From Clostridium_AD sp050717535 (GTDB lineage: Bacteria > Bacillota > Clostridia > Clostridiales > Clostridiaceae), in the NCBI RefSeq assembly GCF_050717535.1, contig NZ_JBOITM010000084.1, positions 1 to 64,000 of the forward strand: 64,000 nucleotides of DNA, in the 5' to 3' direction. The notes under the pieces are model-generated. The model was not told the DNA's origin, did no database searches, and saw only the letters and a program-made list of their open reading frames with translations. This document shows, piece by piece, positions 8,821-16,883 of the stretch (position 1 is the stretch's first letter; every line of letters starts with the position of its first letter). The position numbers were made by a program, and so were the translations under genes.

Positions 8821-9135
8821 ATGGCTTTATTAGGAAATCCATTTATTGCAAATGTACCTAGAAAAATGTCAAATGAGGAGTTAGCGCAAGCAATTCGTGT
8901 GGACATTTCTGGTGAACTTGAGGCTATAATAGGTTATGAAGCTCATGTAATGTCTACAGATGATGAAAGGGTTAAAAAGGTACTAAATCACATCGCAGAT
9001 GAAGAAAGAAGACATGTTGGAGAATTGGAAGAAGTTTTATATATGTTATCTCCAAAGGACTCCCAGTTTATGGAGGAAGGTAAACAAAAAATTAAAGATC
9101 AAAAGGCTCAAAATTTTCAAAACCCAATGCAGTAG
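8821..9135 (+). CDS. Ferritin-like/rubrerythrin-like helical protein
   Basis: This 104-residue protein has two predicted helices carrying diiron-type residues: GELEAIIGYEAH and DEERRHVGELEE, the latter an E-E-x-x-H motif. A half-size ferritin-like protein of this kind would have to dimerise to build a four-helix di-iron site. The family serves iron handling or oxygen/peroxide defence in anaerobes. Its start has a strong AAAGGAGGAAGG site. The stop codon lies inside a terminator hairpin. Confidence 0.85.
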   Translation: MALLGNPFIANVPRKMSNEELAQAIRVDISGELEAIIGYEAHVMSTDDERVKKVLNHIADEERRHVGELEEVLYMLSPKDSQFMEEGKQKIKDQKAQNFQNPMQ

Positions 9136-9169
9136 TTGGGTTTTAGCCATCCTTTTGGATGGCATTTTC
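9118..9169 (+). terminator. Double terminator after the ferritin-like gene
   Basis: Two hairpins lie in tandem: AAAACCCA/TTGGGTTTT spanning the stop codon, then GCCATCC-TTTT-GGATGGC (9146-9163) followed by ATTTTC. The second reaches the end of the convergent DTW gene. Confidence 0.8.
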
Positions 9170-9800
9170 ACTTAACTTTGTGCCCACTTGACCCCGCTTT
9201 ATAACTCTTTAAAAATAGATTGAAAAACTCATTTATTACTTGCGAACTTTCAAGTTCTCCATTTACTTTTAATACTTCAATTGCAACTTCTATTGTGCAT
9301 AAATTACCATCTACTACACCTCTTCTTAAATTATAATTAGACTTAAAATTTGGCTCTAATGAAATGATTGGTAGTTTTTCTAGGTAAGCACTTTTTCTAA
9401 ATATTTTTCGTGCTTCTTTCCATGTACCATCTATAATAATAAATGCAGGGATTTTTCCTGTATTCTTATATTCAACTTTACGGCTGGCTGTTTCATGTGT
9501 TTCTATAGGAAAAAGCAAGAAGGGCTCATATATTTCATTATCTAAATTTGCAATTAACTTTTCTGGTGATTTTGTTCTTTCCCAAAGAAAAATCTCTGTG
9601 GAATTTGGATTGACTAGTTTTAATATCCTTGCAGTATTAGATGGTCTGTAAAATTCTTTTTCTGTAGATAAAATCCAAATTTTTGCATGGGTTTTTATTT
9701 TAGGAGCTTTATCACAAAGGCAATTTATAATTGGTAAGCCACATGTGTTACAACTATCGTATAGACTTGTTATTTGTTTAACTTTGTAAACTGAATTCAT
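9168..9800 (-). CDS. DTW-domain tRNA-uridine aminocarboxypropyltransferase
   Basis: This 210-residue protein has the N-terminal Cys motif CNTCGLPIINCLC, the family signature DGTWKEARKI (Asp-x-Thr-Trp) and a conserved SLEPNFKSNYNLRR segment. DTW proteins (TapT/YfiP in E. coli) transfer the aminocarboxypropyl group of SAM to a uridine in tRNA, forming acp3U. AGGAGGAAAT precedes the ATG. The tRNA target here is inferred, not visible. Confidence 0.88.
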   Translation of the reverse strand: MNSVYKVKQITSLYDSCNTCGLPIINCLCDKAPKIKTHAKIWILSTEKEFYRPSNTARILKLVNPNSTEIFLWERTKSPEKLIANLDNEIYEPFLLFPIETHETASRKVEYKNTGKIPAFIIIDGTWKEARKIFRKSAYLEKLPIISLEPNFKSNYNLRRGVVDGNLCTIEVAIEVLKVNGELESSQVINEFFNLFLKSYKAGSSGHKVK

Positions 9801-9856
9801 ATTTCCTCCTAAAACTTTTAGTTTTTTTGTACACGTAAATCTTCGACTTTAATAGC

Positions 9857-10282
9857 TTACATTTGAGATCCGTACCCTATTCTATTTACAAGCCCTTGTA
9901 TTGATAATAAATTTTCTTTTTGTTTTTTAATTCCCATACAAACTTTGTTGGCCTTTAATTTTAACTTTGTACCATCTTCCAAAGTGAAATACAATTTCTT
10001 ACCTATTCCAAACATCCAATTAGATACTTTTGTTGATTTAACATTTGACCTTGGTACAATGCTAAATCCATTTGGTTTGCCTGACATACTCAAACCTATT
10101 AGTACTAACTCATCTTCATTAAGACCTACAATATAAGATTTATTTGCCAATCCAGCCAAGCTACCAAGAAGCATTGTCTTGCTAAAGTTAGCAGTTATAA
10201 CACAATAGAAATAATAGTAGGGTTTTAGCTTGTACCCTGTGTATTCAGATAACATTGCTTCAATTTTTTCATCATTTAACAT
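9857..10282 (-). CDS. PH-like domain protein of unknown role
   Basis: This 141-residue soluble protein has alternating strands (SYIVGLNEDELVLIGL, FSIVPRSNVKSTKV, LYFTLEDGTKLKLKANK) that fit the bacterial PH-like fold seen in YokE-type proteins. There is no signal peptide. AAGGGGAG supports the start. The assignment rests on strand pattern only. Confidence 0.7.
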   Translation of the reverse strand: MLNDEKIEAMLSEYTGYKLKPYYYFYCVITANFSKTMLLGSLAGLANKSYIVGLNEDELVLIGLSMSGKPNGFSIVPRSNVKSTKVSNWMFGIGKKLYFTLEDGTKLKLKANKVCMGIKKQKENLLSIQGLVNRIGYGSQM

Positions 10283-10332
10283 ATATAACTCCCCTTTGTG
10301 TTTTTTTAGTATTTAAATTTATTAAAAGGATT

Positions 10333-11145
10333 TTAGTTAAATCTATTAATTTGTAACCACTGTTTTGCAAAATCAACCCCTATTTTCAGAGGAAACAACT
10401 TACATTGGGCATTGCCAACATTACCAAGTGTTACGTTATTTGTTGCTTCGAATGCCTTGCCTATTTTCTCAAAATCATTATCTGAATTATAATCGAAATC
10501 TTCAAACCACTTCCAAATTCTTTTATTGTTTTCAATAATTGCCGCTCCCATTTTTGTTGTTGGCATTTTTTCATTTAGCGCTTCTGCAAGGTGAAAGCAT
10601 GTGCAAGAATCAAATCCTACTCCCAGTAGAAGTACTTTTGCATTTAAATTATACATTTTACCTAAGGGAGATTCCATTCCAAATTGAGGTGTTAATTTAT
10701 GATTATTTGTAATGGCTAATGCAAATTTGCCTTGTGCTGCAAAGGAAACCTGTGGGTGATTGGATCTATATACCTCAGGCAAAGTTCTAAATAATTCAGC
10801 AATACTACCCATGCCCCTAGTTTGTGTGAGATTTACATCAAAGGCTGGCATACTATTATATATTGGTTGTATCCATTCCTTAGGAACAGGTGGATTTTCC
10901 CATTCTGCTGGGTCTGAGATTGCTCCGCTATGGGCGGGCATTATCAATGTTCCATTCTCATTAAGAACTTTTCTAAGTGCAATTATAACTGATTGAGCAG
11001 CTCCACAAACCCAACCAATGCTGGATAGAGAAGAATGTACCAATAGAATATCGCAAGCTTCAACACCGAGATTTAATAAATCATTATGTATAGTATCCAC
11101 TGTATACATATTTTGAGTTAATTGAATTACACTTTGTTCACTCAA
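10333..11145 (-). CDS. AAC(3)-family N-acetyltransferase
   Basis: This 270-residue protein matches the aminoglycoside 3-N-acetyltransferase fold: LVHSSLSSIGWVCGA, GTLIMPAHSG, TRGMGSIAELFRTL, RSNHPQVSFAAQG, and LLLGVGFDSCTCFHLAE with the family's His-Leu-Ala-Glu. Family members acetylate aminoglycosides or related amines with acetyl-CoA; chromosomal relatives in Firmicutes often have other substrates. The upstream ATG (11154) abuts the AAGGGG site with no spacing, so the TTG at 11145, 9 bases downstream of it, is the likelier start. Confidence 0.85.
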   Translation of the reverse strand: MSEQSVIQLTQNMYTVDTIHNDLLNLGVEACDILLVHSSLSSIGWVCGAAQSVIIALRKVLNENGTLIMPAHSGAISDPAEWENPPVPKEWIQPIYNSMPAFDVNLTQTRGMGSIAELFRTLPEVYRSNHPQVSFAAQGKFALAITNNHKLTPQFGMESPLGKMYNLNAKVLLLGVGFDSCTCFHLAEALNEKMPTTKMGAAIIENNKRIWKWFEDFDYNSDNDFEKIGKAFEATNNVTLGNVGNAQCKLFPLKIGVDFAKQWLQINRFN

Positions 11146-11232
11146 TATTATCATCCCCTTATTTTATTCTATATGTAGCTTGTCAATTTGTCTACGGATT
11201 GGCTAAATTGTCTAGCCATCTTTTAATACATC

Positions 11233-11712
11233 TTAACTCCGATGGCTCCTTATTCCAGACAACATAGCCATAAAGGGCATAAAATTAAAAATTAAAAATA
11301 CATAGGGATTATTGTTTCCAGTTTCATTAAGGATAAAAAAGGAATATCCATTATACATAGTATAATGTTGCCATAATTGAGAATTTAACAAATGATTGCT
11401 TGGACCTATCCTATCCATAGTAAATGCGTTCGCCCAAAGCAATACTCCTAGTATCAATGTTAAGCTAACAGAAAATAAATTATTGTATACGGTTCCTTGA
11501 TTAATTAAGTGTTTTCTTGCTAATAAATAGTATGAAATGACTGCTACAGCAATTGTAATAACTGCTACAAACATCATATTATAGTGATGGTTTCTTGCCG
11601 CTGCTTCAGATGCCCATTTTGCTTGTGCCATATTAAAGATTATAAATACAAACATGGAAATAATACTTACTATTATGTGTATTAATAATGATTTTAGATT
11701 ATTTTTTACCAA
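11233..11712 (-). CDS. Four-helix membrane protein of unknown function
   Basis: This 159-residue protein has about four hydrophobic helices (IIVSIISMFVFIIF, FVAVITIAVAVISYYLL, VSLTLILGVLLWANAF, PYVFLIFNFMPFMAML). A TTG start with GGGGGG about 7 bases upstream is the only good one. I do not recognise the family. It is read in the same direction as its neighbours but with separate spacing. Confidence 0.7.
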   Translation of the reverse strand: MVKNNLKSLLIHIIVSIISMFVFIIFNMAQAKWASEAAARNHHYNMMFVAVITIAVAVISYYLLARKHLINQGTVYNNLFSVSLTLILGVLLWANAFTMDRIGPSNHLLNSQLWQHYTMYNGYSFFILNETGNNNPYVFLIFNFMPFMAMLSGIRSHRS

Positions 11713-11823
11713 GAAATTCCCCCCTAAGAAATAATAGTTAAGTTATAATTTAAAGAATTCTTACCATATTTTTGTAAGTGGTTCATATTTTCTATATTTC
11801 TTATCCAACCAAAGCAAAAAAAT

Positions 11824-12204
11824 CTATAAACGTATTAATGCCAATAAAAATTTAAACATGTTAAAATATAAGCCCATAAGCCCTATACCAGCAATACTGC
11901 CAGTAATAAACCTTCTGAAATTTGTAGACTGCTTAATATTTAAAAATTGAATTAACCAATCGCAGAACATAATAAATAAAAATAAAAAACAAATATTTAA
12001 TTTCAAAACTGTATTTGTTAAAAAGAATGGTATTGCAATAATTTGCCCAAGATAGACACCTGTACACCTTGCGCATACTGGAAATTGCATATCAAAGGAG
12101 CGAAAACTTCTTTCGGGCATCTGGTGACATCCACCTGCAGCTCCTAGCCTATAAAGAAATAGCCATGTCTTTTTAATATAATTTGGATAGTCAATGAATT
12201 TCAT
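11824..12204 (-). CDS. DUF2085 membrane protein
   Basis: This 126-residue protein has the DUF2085 signature: GGCHQMPERSFRSF followed by FPVCARCTGVYLGQ, which brings three Cys and a His near the membrane face, and then two or three hydrophobic helices. Function is unknown; the Cys/His pattern suggests metal or redox chemistry. The start is taken at 12204 because the upstream gene's stop and this ATG overlap as TAATG, a translational-coupling arrangement. The in-frame ATG at 12225 would lie inside the upstream gene. Confidence 0.82.
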   Translation of the reverse strand: MKFIDYPNYIKKTWLFLYRLGAAGGCHQMPERSFRSFDMQFPVCARCTGVYLGQIIAIPFFLTNTVLKLNICFLFLFIMFCDWLIQFLNIKQSTNFRRFITGSIAGIGLMGLYFNMFKFLLALIRL

Positions 12205-12389
12205 TAATCCATTACATGGCCACAATTAGCACAAACTCGTTTTATTTTACTTTTTCCCATACCGCAAAGTCCACATAATAAGCCCACCCATCCAAAGATT
12301 ATGAATCCACAACAACCTTTTCCAGCCCCAAAACCTTTTGATTTAGATACTACTTGAATATTTTCACTACCACAATTAGGACATGCCAT
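12204..12389 (-). CDS. Small zinc-ribbon membrane protein
   Basis: This 61-residue protein has two CxxCG knuckles, CPNCGS at the start and CANCGH at the end, that flank a Gly-rich hydrophobic hairpin (GFIIFGWVGLLCGLCG). An AAGGGGG site lies 8 bases from the ATG. It is coupled to the DUF2085 gene by a one-base stop/start overlap, so the two probably act together at the membrane. Confidence 0.8.
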   Translation of the reverse strand: MACPNCGSENIQVVSKSKGFGAGKGCCGFIIFGWVGLLCGLCGMGKSKIKRVCANCGHVMD

Positions 12390-12718
12390 GACAAGTTCCC
12401 CCTTAAAATTCCATTTTATATAGAACTATTCTATAGATAGTCAAAAAATCCTTCATAATTCTCTAAAAGTTTTAAAATTGTATTAAAGAATATTGCTCAT
12501 ATTTTTGTTTGATTTTACCATAACCACTAGTAAATCGAACCCAATAAGTTGGGGCTTATAATATGGATACTATTAATAATTTAGATATGGAGCTAAAGGT
12601 GAGATCTTAAAAGCTGTTCAGTATGAAGAAGGTATAGAAGGCTTTACAAATAAAACAGAACATAACAATACTTAGATTCATAATATACATAATATATTTA
12701 TATTATGGAGGGAATGCT
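12390..12718. other. Intergenic stretch with a small coding remnant
   Basis: This region has no full gene. Around 12580-12675 a short open stretch reads RYGAKGEILKAVQYEEGIEGF... before a stop, without a start codon or ribosome site. It looks like the tail of a decayed gene of unknown identity. The rest holds the leaders of the two divergent neighbours. Confidence 0.4.
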
Positions 12719-13165
12719 TTGAAAAAATTAAATCCTCAAAGTTTAAGTGTTAATTTTGGAATTGGGGCAAATAAGACAGAACCAATTATTCCTAGAAAAT
12801 ATACCCTTACTCATTCAGATATTACGGGAGAGTTATTTTTAACTATTGCGGAAAAATATGATTATGAGAAAATCACCGATATGAGGGACGAGGTGCTAGC
12901 AGAATGGATTATGGCTAATGATGACTATGCCTTGATGGTTAATGTCATGGTAGATAATGAGAGGAATCCAGTAATGTCAGCTATTCGCAATGATATTTTT
13001 GTAAGAGAGCTCCCCTTAGCATTGGAGGCAATCATTTATGGCGATAGGGAGCTTTTAAAAACTAATTCATTTTTATACAAGACACCTATTTATGTGAAAT
13101 TTAATTCTGATTATCCCGTGTTTAATCGTTTAGAACTATGGGGAACGTTGTCAGATTACAAGTAG
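12719..13165 (+). CDS. Staygreen (SGR) family protein, Mg-dechelatase homologue
   Basis: This 148-residue protein is strongly like the Staygreen core: PRKYTLTHSDITGELFLTI (plants have PRTYTLTHSDIT), DEVLAEW, the FVRELPLALEAIIYGD segment (plants: FCKELPVVLKAFVHGD) and a C-terminal FNRLELWGTL (plants: FNKVECWGPL). Plant SGR removes magnesium from chlorophyll a; bacterial homologues are known, some with dechelatase activity. A clostridium has no chlorophyll, so the substrate here must be another tetrapyrrole or something unrelated. The start is TTG, with GGAGGG six bases upstream and no in-frame ATG nearby. It is convergent with tspO, another tetrapyrrole-linked family. Confidence 0.85.
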   Translation: MKKLNPQSLSVNFGIGANKTEPIIPRKYTLTHSDITGELFLTIAEKYDYEKITDMRDEVLAEWIMANDDYALMVNVMVDNERNPVMSAIRNDIFVRELPLALEAIIYGDRELLKTNSFLYKTPIYVKFNSDYPVFNRLELWGTLSDYK

Positions 13166-13212
13166 AAATATTCGTCGTAGATTGTTAATATTACAAAGCG
13201 ATAGGTGATGAT

Positions 13213-13707
13213 TTAATTCATCATCCATATAGCATAGTTCAAAACTCCAGCAAAGGAGACCCAAACTATATAAGGGATCATAAGATAACCAGATGTCTTA
13301 TCTATCCTATAAAACTCAAAACAAGTTAAAAGAATTAATACTAATAATAGAAGTAATTCTAAGAAAGCTATTGCATATAGCCTAAATCTAAAAAATATAA
13401 TAGACCAAAGAAAGTTTAAAAATAACTGAGCACAATATAAAGTTAATGCTTTTGATACATCTTCTCCGGCTTTACCTTTCATCCAAATTCTATAAGCAGC
13501 TACAGCCATTAAAAAGAATAGAATTGTCCATACTACAGGAAAAACCCAGCCAGGGGGTGAAAAAGGTGGTTTATTGAAATTTGTATAATCACTAGAGGCG
13601 GTCATACTCAAAAGACCACTTAGTAAACCTACACCTTGTGCCAGTAGAATGCTAATAATAAGAGCAACAATGTTTTTTTCACCGTTTACCTTGAAAATAT
13701 TAAACAT
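13213..13707 (-). CDS. tspO: TspO/MBR family membrane protein
   Basis: This 164-residue protein has five hydrophobic helices and the family's conserved residues: FNKPPFSPPGWVFPVVWTI, a conserved NFLWSIIFF, and the C-terminal PYIVWVSFAGVLNYAIW. TspO proteins bind porphyrins and cholesterol-like ligands, and bacterial forms can degrade protoporphyrin IX. It ends 48 bases from the convergent Staygreen gene. AAAGGATG precedes the start. Confidence 0.93.
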   Translation of the reverse strand: MFNIFKVNGEKNIVALIISILLAQGVGLLSGLLSMTASSDYTNFNKPPFSPPGWVFPVVWTILFFLMAVAAYRIWMKGKAGEDVSKALTLYCAQLFLNFLWSIIFFRFRLYAIAFLELLLLLVLILLTCFEFYRIDKTSGYLMIPYIVWVSFAGVLNYAIWMMN

Positions 13708-13812
13708 ATTTTATCATCCTTTCTAATAATATTTAAATAGAGTTAATAGCTAAAATAAAACATTTTAACTACATACTTTATAATATATTTATTTAGGAGC
13801 TATTATATACCG

Positions 13813-13970
13813 GTAATAACTAAGGAAGTTGTTTTTAGACTTGATGATTACTTAAATGAAATTCTTATTTTGCCGTATTTTTTGACATACTTCATTATGA
13901 GAATATATCAAATGATAACATCAAAAAGCATATACATGATGAAGGAAAGACTGTATTTCAAAGAATATAA
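13813..13970 (+). pseudogene. Frameshifted remnant of a nucleotidyltransferase-domain protein
   Basis: One frame reads VVFRLDDYLNEILILPYF, then a +1 shift continues as FDILHYENISNDNIKKHIHDEGKTVFQRI and ends with a stop. The joined text matches the tail of small MNT-type nucleotidyltransferases (strand with F-D-I, then ENISN..LK.HI...G). There is no start codon, and the N-terminal catalytic part is missing. The identification is by eye. Confidence 0.45.
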
Positions 13971-13974
13971 GAAC

Positions 13975-14032
13975 AAGTCCCCTTAATATAGTTGAAATTA
14001 TTATAAACTATATTAAGGGGACTTTTATTTTT
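13975..14032. terminator. Strong hairpin terminator
   Basis: A near-perfect 19-bp stem, AAGTCCCCTTAATATAGTT / AAACTATATTAAGGGGACTT, is followed by TTATTTTTT. It overlaps the last codons of the minus-strand zinc-ribbon gene and also follows the plus-strand remnant. Confidence 0.8.
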
Positions 14033-14324
14033 TAGAATTTTTTGAAGTGGGCCTAGCTGGTTTTACAGTTTTCCACCTTTTTAACTTATAAGTATTTCTT
14101 GTTAAAAATTTTGCCACGAATTTAGGAAGCTTCATTTCTATTATTTTATTAGTCACTATTTCTTTCATTTCAATCACAGTTATATCAGGTAAAGTAAATT
14201 CACCATTTTTATAGCAATGAAGGCAATACATTTCATTTAAGCTACCATCAGCTTCAGTTCCTGCATATTTTTCATCCTTATTTAAAGGCATTCCACAACT
14301 TTGACAATTGACATATTTCTTCAT
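14025..14324 (-). CDS. Putative zinc-ribbon protein
   Basis: This 99-residue protein has an N-terminal zinc ribbon, CQSCGMPLNKDEKYAGTEADG...YCLHCY, typical of the small bacterial zinc-ribbon family whose members start CxxCGMP. A basic C-terminus follows (KLKRWKTVKPARP). The role is unknown. GGGGAGTG precedes the start. Confidence 0.8.
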   Translation of the reverse strand: MKKYVNCQSCGMPLNKDEKYAGTEADGSLNEMYCLHCYKNGEFTLPDITVIEMKEIVTNKIIEMKLPKFVAKFLTRNTYKLKRWKTVKPARPTSKNSKK

Positions 14325-14436
14325 AATAGTTCACTCCCCATCTCTAATATATAAATTAAACTGTTAATCACATTTTAGCTTATAATATGTAACTTTAATA
14401 TATAAATCTATAGGATTTTATGATTTATTAAAAAAG

Positions 14437-15390
14437 CTAGTTATCAAACCATCCTTTACGTTTAAACCATAAAAACATTTCTACTGCAATAATAGCCATA
14501 ATCAATAAAATTATTAAATAACCATACTTCCAGGTAAGTTCAGGCATGATTTCAAAATTCATACCATAAACCCCTACTATAAATGTTAATGGTATAAATA
14601 TACTTGATATAACAGTTAAAACCATCATATGTTTATTCATCCGAGATGAATTTACGGATAAGTAATTGTCACGCATATCCGAGGTTAGTTCCCTGTTAGA
14701 AGCTATCATATCCGACAGTTTAACTAAGTGATCATAAATATCAGAAAAATATAATTTATGCTCAAAAAAGCCTATTAACCTTTCGGAGTTTGTTATTCTA
14801 TATAATAAGTCACGCATAGAATTTATGGTTCTGCGCATTTTTAACAAGTCGCTTCTTATATCAAAAACTTCATCTAGAAGGTTTCGAATATGTTTTCTTG
14901 AAACGTTATTTTCGATTTCATCTAATTTATCTTGAATTTTATTAATTGCGGGAAAGAAGTAATCAACTATATTATCTAATATTTTATGGGCAATATAAGA
15001 AGGTCCCTTATCCCAATTTTTATTATCTGTTTTTATATTTTTCCAAGCTTCATCTAGTTCATTTAATTCAGTAGTGTGATAAGAGACAATGTATTTATTG
15101 TCTACAAAAAGCGAGATTTCTACTGGAGCTAAAGTATTTTGATCTAGTGCGTTAAGCACAAAATAATTATAATTATCATAATAATCTAGTTTGGGGTTAT
15201 TAAAAGAAAAAACACAATCTTCTATGGATAACTGATGAAAATGAAAATGGGTTGATAATAAGGATATTTCCTCTTCCGTAGGATTATTAAAATCCATCCA
15301 ATACCACATTATGTTATCTTTTAATAGATCATCTAAAGGTAAATCACAAACCAGCTTTAAATCTTTTGTAATGGCTATTACGCGAATCAA
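14437..15390 (-). CDS. corA: CorA-type magnesium/cobalt transporter
   Basis: This 317-residue protein has a large N-terminal cytoplasmic domain, a long helical stalk (about 180-250), and two C-terminal membrane helices. The pore signature YGMNFE sits at the end of the first helix (FIVGVYGMNFEIMPE). It imports divalent metal as a pentamer. The start is TTG (15390) with AAAGGA eight bases away. Confidence 0.93.
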   Translation of the reverse strand: MIRVIAITKDLKLVCDLPLDDLLKDNIMWYWMDFNNPTEEEISLLSTHFHFHQLSIEDCVFSFNNPKLDYYDNYNYFVLNALDQNTLAPVEISLFVDNKYIVSYHTTELNELDEAWKNIKTDNKNWDKGPSYIAHKILDNIVDYFFPAINKIQDKLDEIENNVSRKHIRNLLDEVFDIRSDLLKMRRTINSMRDLLYRITNSERLIGFFEHKLYFSDIYDHLVKLSDMIASNRELTSDMRDNYLSVNSSRMNKHMMVLTVISSIFIPLTFIVGVYGMNFEIMPELTWKYGYLIILLIMAIIAVEMFLWFKRKGWFDN

Positions 15391-15722
15391 ATAAATCCAT
15401 CCTTTCTATAGTGTTTTTAATTTCAATACAAATAATCTACATATTAAAAACTTAATATTTTTTGGTTATACGAAAATATGAACAATAATTATTTCATAAC
15501 AATTTAATTATAATACAATAATTACTAAAAACAATTAAAATATGTACTAATAAATAATTTTCAAAACATAGTAAATACTAAGAAGTATGGAAAGATAAAA
15601 CTTTATTTTAATTAATCTACTAAGATAGTTATAAAATACTTTTATCTTGACATATACTATAAAAATATATATACTTTGATTATCAAACTATTTGAAAATC
15701 AAAGTAAAGGGAGAGGATAATT
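15391..15722. other. Intergenic region carrying the FabK-like gene's promoter
   Basis: The first ~250 bases are plain AT-rich sequence with no gene. The last ~75 contain the promoter and twin operator boxes listed separately. Confidence 0.6.
15647..15703 (+). promoter_or_regulatory. Promoter with twin FabT-type operators
   Basis: TTGACA (15647-15652), 17 bases, TATACT (15670-15675). Two TTTGANNNTCAAA boxes at 15675-15687 and 15691-15703 have centres 16 bases apart; the first overlaps the -10. The arrangement is the same as that in front of the fabT gene (16884-16940). A MarR-type repressor bound here would block RNA polymerase. Confidence 0.85.
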
Positions 15723-16796
15723 ATGAAGTTACCTCCTTTAAAAATTGGAGAATTAATAGCACGTGTTCCTATAATTCAAGGTGGTATGGGTGTGGGAGTA
15801 TCTCTGTCCTCATTAGCATCAGCAGTTGCAAATGAAGGTGGAATTGGGATAATATCTACTGCTCAAATTGGGTATAGGGAAAAAGACTTTGGAACTGATG
15901 CAAAAGAGGCAAACAAAAGAGCATTAAGAAATGAAATTATAAAAGCTAGAGAGTTAAGTCCTAAAGGAATTATAGGAATAAATATTATGGTAGCTATGAA
16001 TAACTATGAGGAATTAACAACAGTTGCTTTAGAAGAGGGCATAGATATAATAATATCTGGCGCAGGTCTTGCACTTAATCTACCTAAAATAGCTAAAGGA
16101 TTCAAAACAAAACTTGCGCCTATAGTATCATCAGCAAAGGCAGCTACAGTTATATCGAAAATGTGGGATAGAAAAGATAAATGCGCCGCAGATTTAATTG
16201 TTGTAGAAGGGCCAGAAGCTGGAGGACATCTTGGGTTCTCTATGGAGTCACTTATAGAAAACAAAGCTCAAGACTTATTGGACATAGTCAAAGAAGTTAT
16301 TGAAGCAATTAAGCCGTTTGAAGAGAAGTATAATAAAAAAATACCAGTAGTAGCTGCTGGTGGAGTATATACTGGAGCTGATATTGCAGAACTTATAAAA
16401 ATCGGTGCTGCAGGAGTACAAATGGCTACTAGATTTGTTGCTACTGATGAATGTGATGCTAGTTTAGCATTTAAAATGGCATATATTAATTCAAAAAAAG
16501 AAGATATAAAGATAGTAAAAAGCCCTGTAGGCATGCCTGGAAGAGCTATTAATAATAATTTTATGAAGAGTGTTCAGGAAAATGGTTGTAAGGTAGATAA
16601 ATGCTATTTATGCATTAAGGACTGTAATCCAAAACAAACCCCTTATTGTATTACAGAAGCGCTTATACAAGCGGTAAAAGGAAACTTAGATAAGGGACTT
16701 ATTTTTGTAGGAAGCAACGCGGCCAAGGTAGAAAAGATTGTTTCTGTTAAAGAACTTATGAGTGAATTAGTAACAGAAGCAGAACTTGCTCTTTAA
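15723..16796 (+). CDS. FabK-like/nitronate monooxygenase-family flavoprotein
   Basis: This 357-residue FMN barrel of the nitronate monooxygenase/FabK family has PIIQGGMGVGVSL at the N-terminus, VEGPEAGGHLG for flavin phosphate binding, and VVAAGGVYTGADIAELIKIGAAGVQMATRF. It differs from the operon's FabK by a Cys-rich insert near the C-terminus (CKVDKCYLCIKDCNPKQTPYC). Its own FabT-type operators tie it to fatty acid control. It may be a second enoyl-ACP reductase or a related flavin oxidoreductase; the sequence does not decide. GGGAGAGG lies upstream of the ATG. Confidence 0.88.
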   Translation: MKLPPLKIGELIARVPIIQGGMGVGVSLSSLASAVANEGGIGIISTAQIGYREKDFGTDAKEANKRALRNEIIKARELSPKGIIGINIMVAMNNYEELTTVALEEGIDIIISGAGLALNLPKIAKGFKTKLAPIVSSAKAATVISKMWDRKDKCAADLIVVEGPEAGGHLGFSMESLIENKAQDLLDIVKEVIEAIKPFEEKYNKKIPVVAAGGVYTGADIAELIKIGAAGVQMATRFVATDECDASLAFKMAYINSKKEDIKIVKSPVGMPGRAINNNFMKSVQENGCKVDKCYLCIKDCNPKQTPYCITEALIQAVKGNLDKGLIFVGSNAAKVEKIVSVKELMSELVTEAELAL

Positions 16797-16883
16797 CAGC
16801 ACATATGCACAGAAGAATTAAATTTTCTTTAGATATTAAAACTTTAAATAAATGGTGATATTTTTATGTTTAAAGTAAAAATA

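Noticed and set aside
12560..12690. Possible small gene upstream of the Staygreen gene
   Set aside because: The open stretch has no start or ribosome site and is interrupted upstream; it is treated as a remnant.
13204..13226. TGATGA/TCATCA hairpin between the Staygreen gene and tspO as a terminator
   Set aside because: The stem is only six base pairs, without a T-run; too weak to call.
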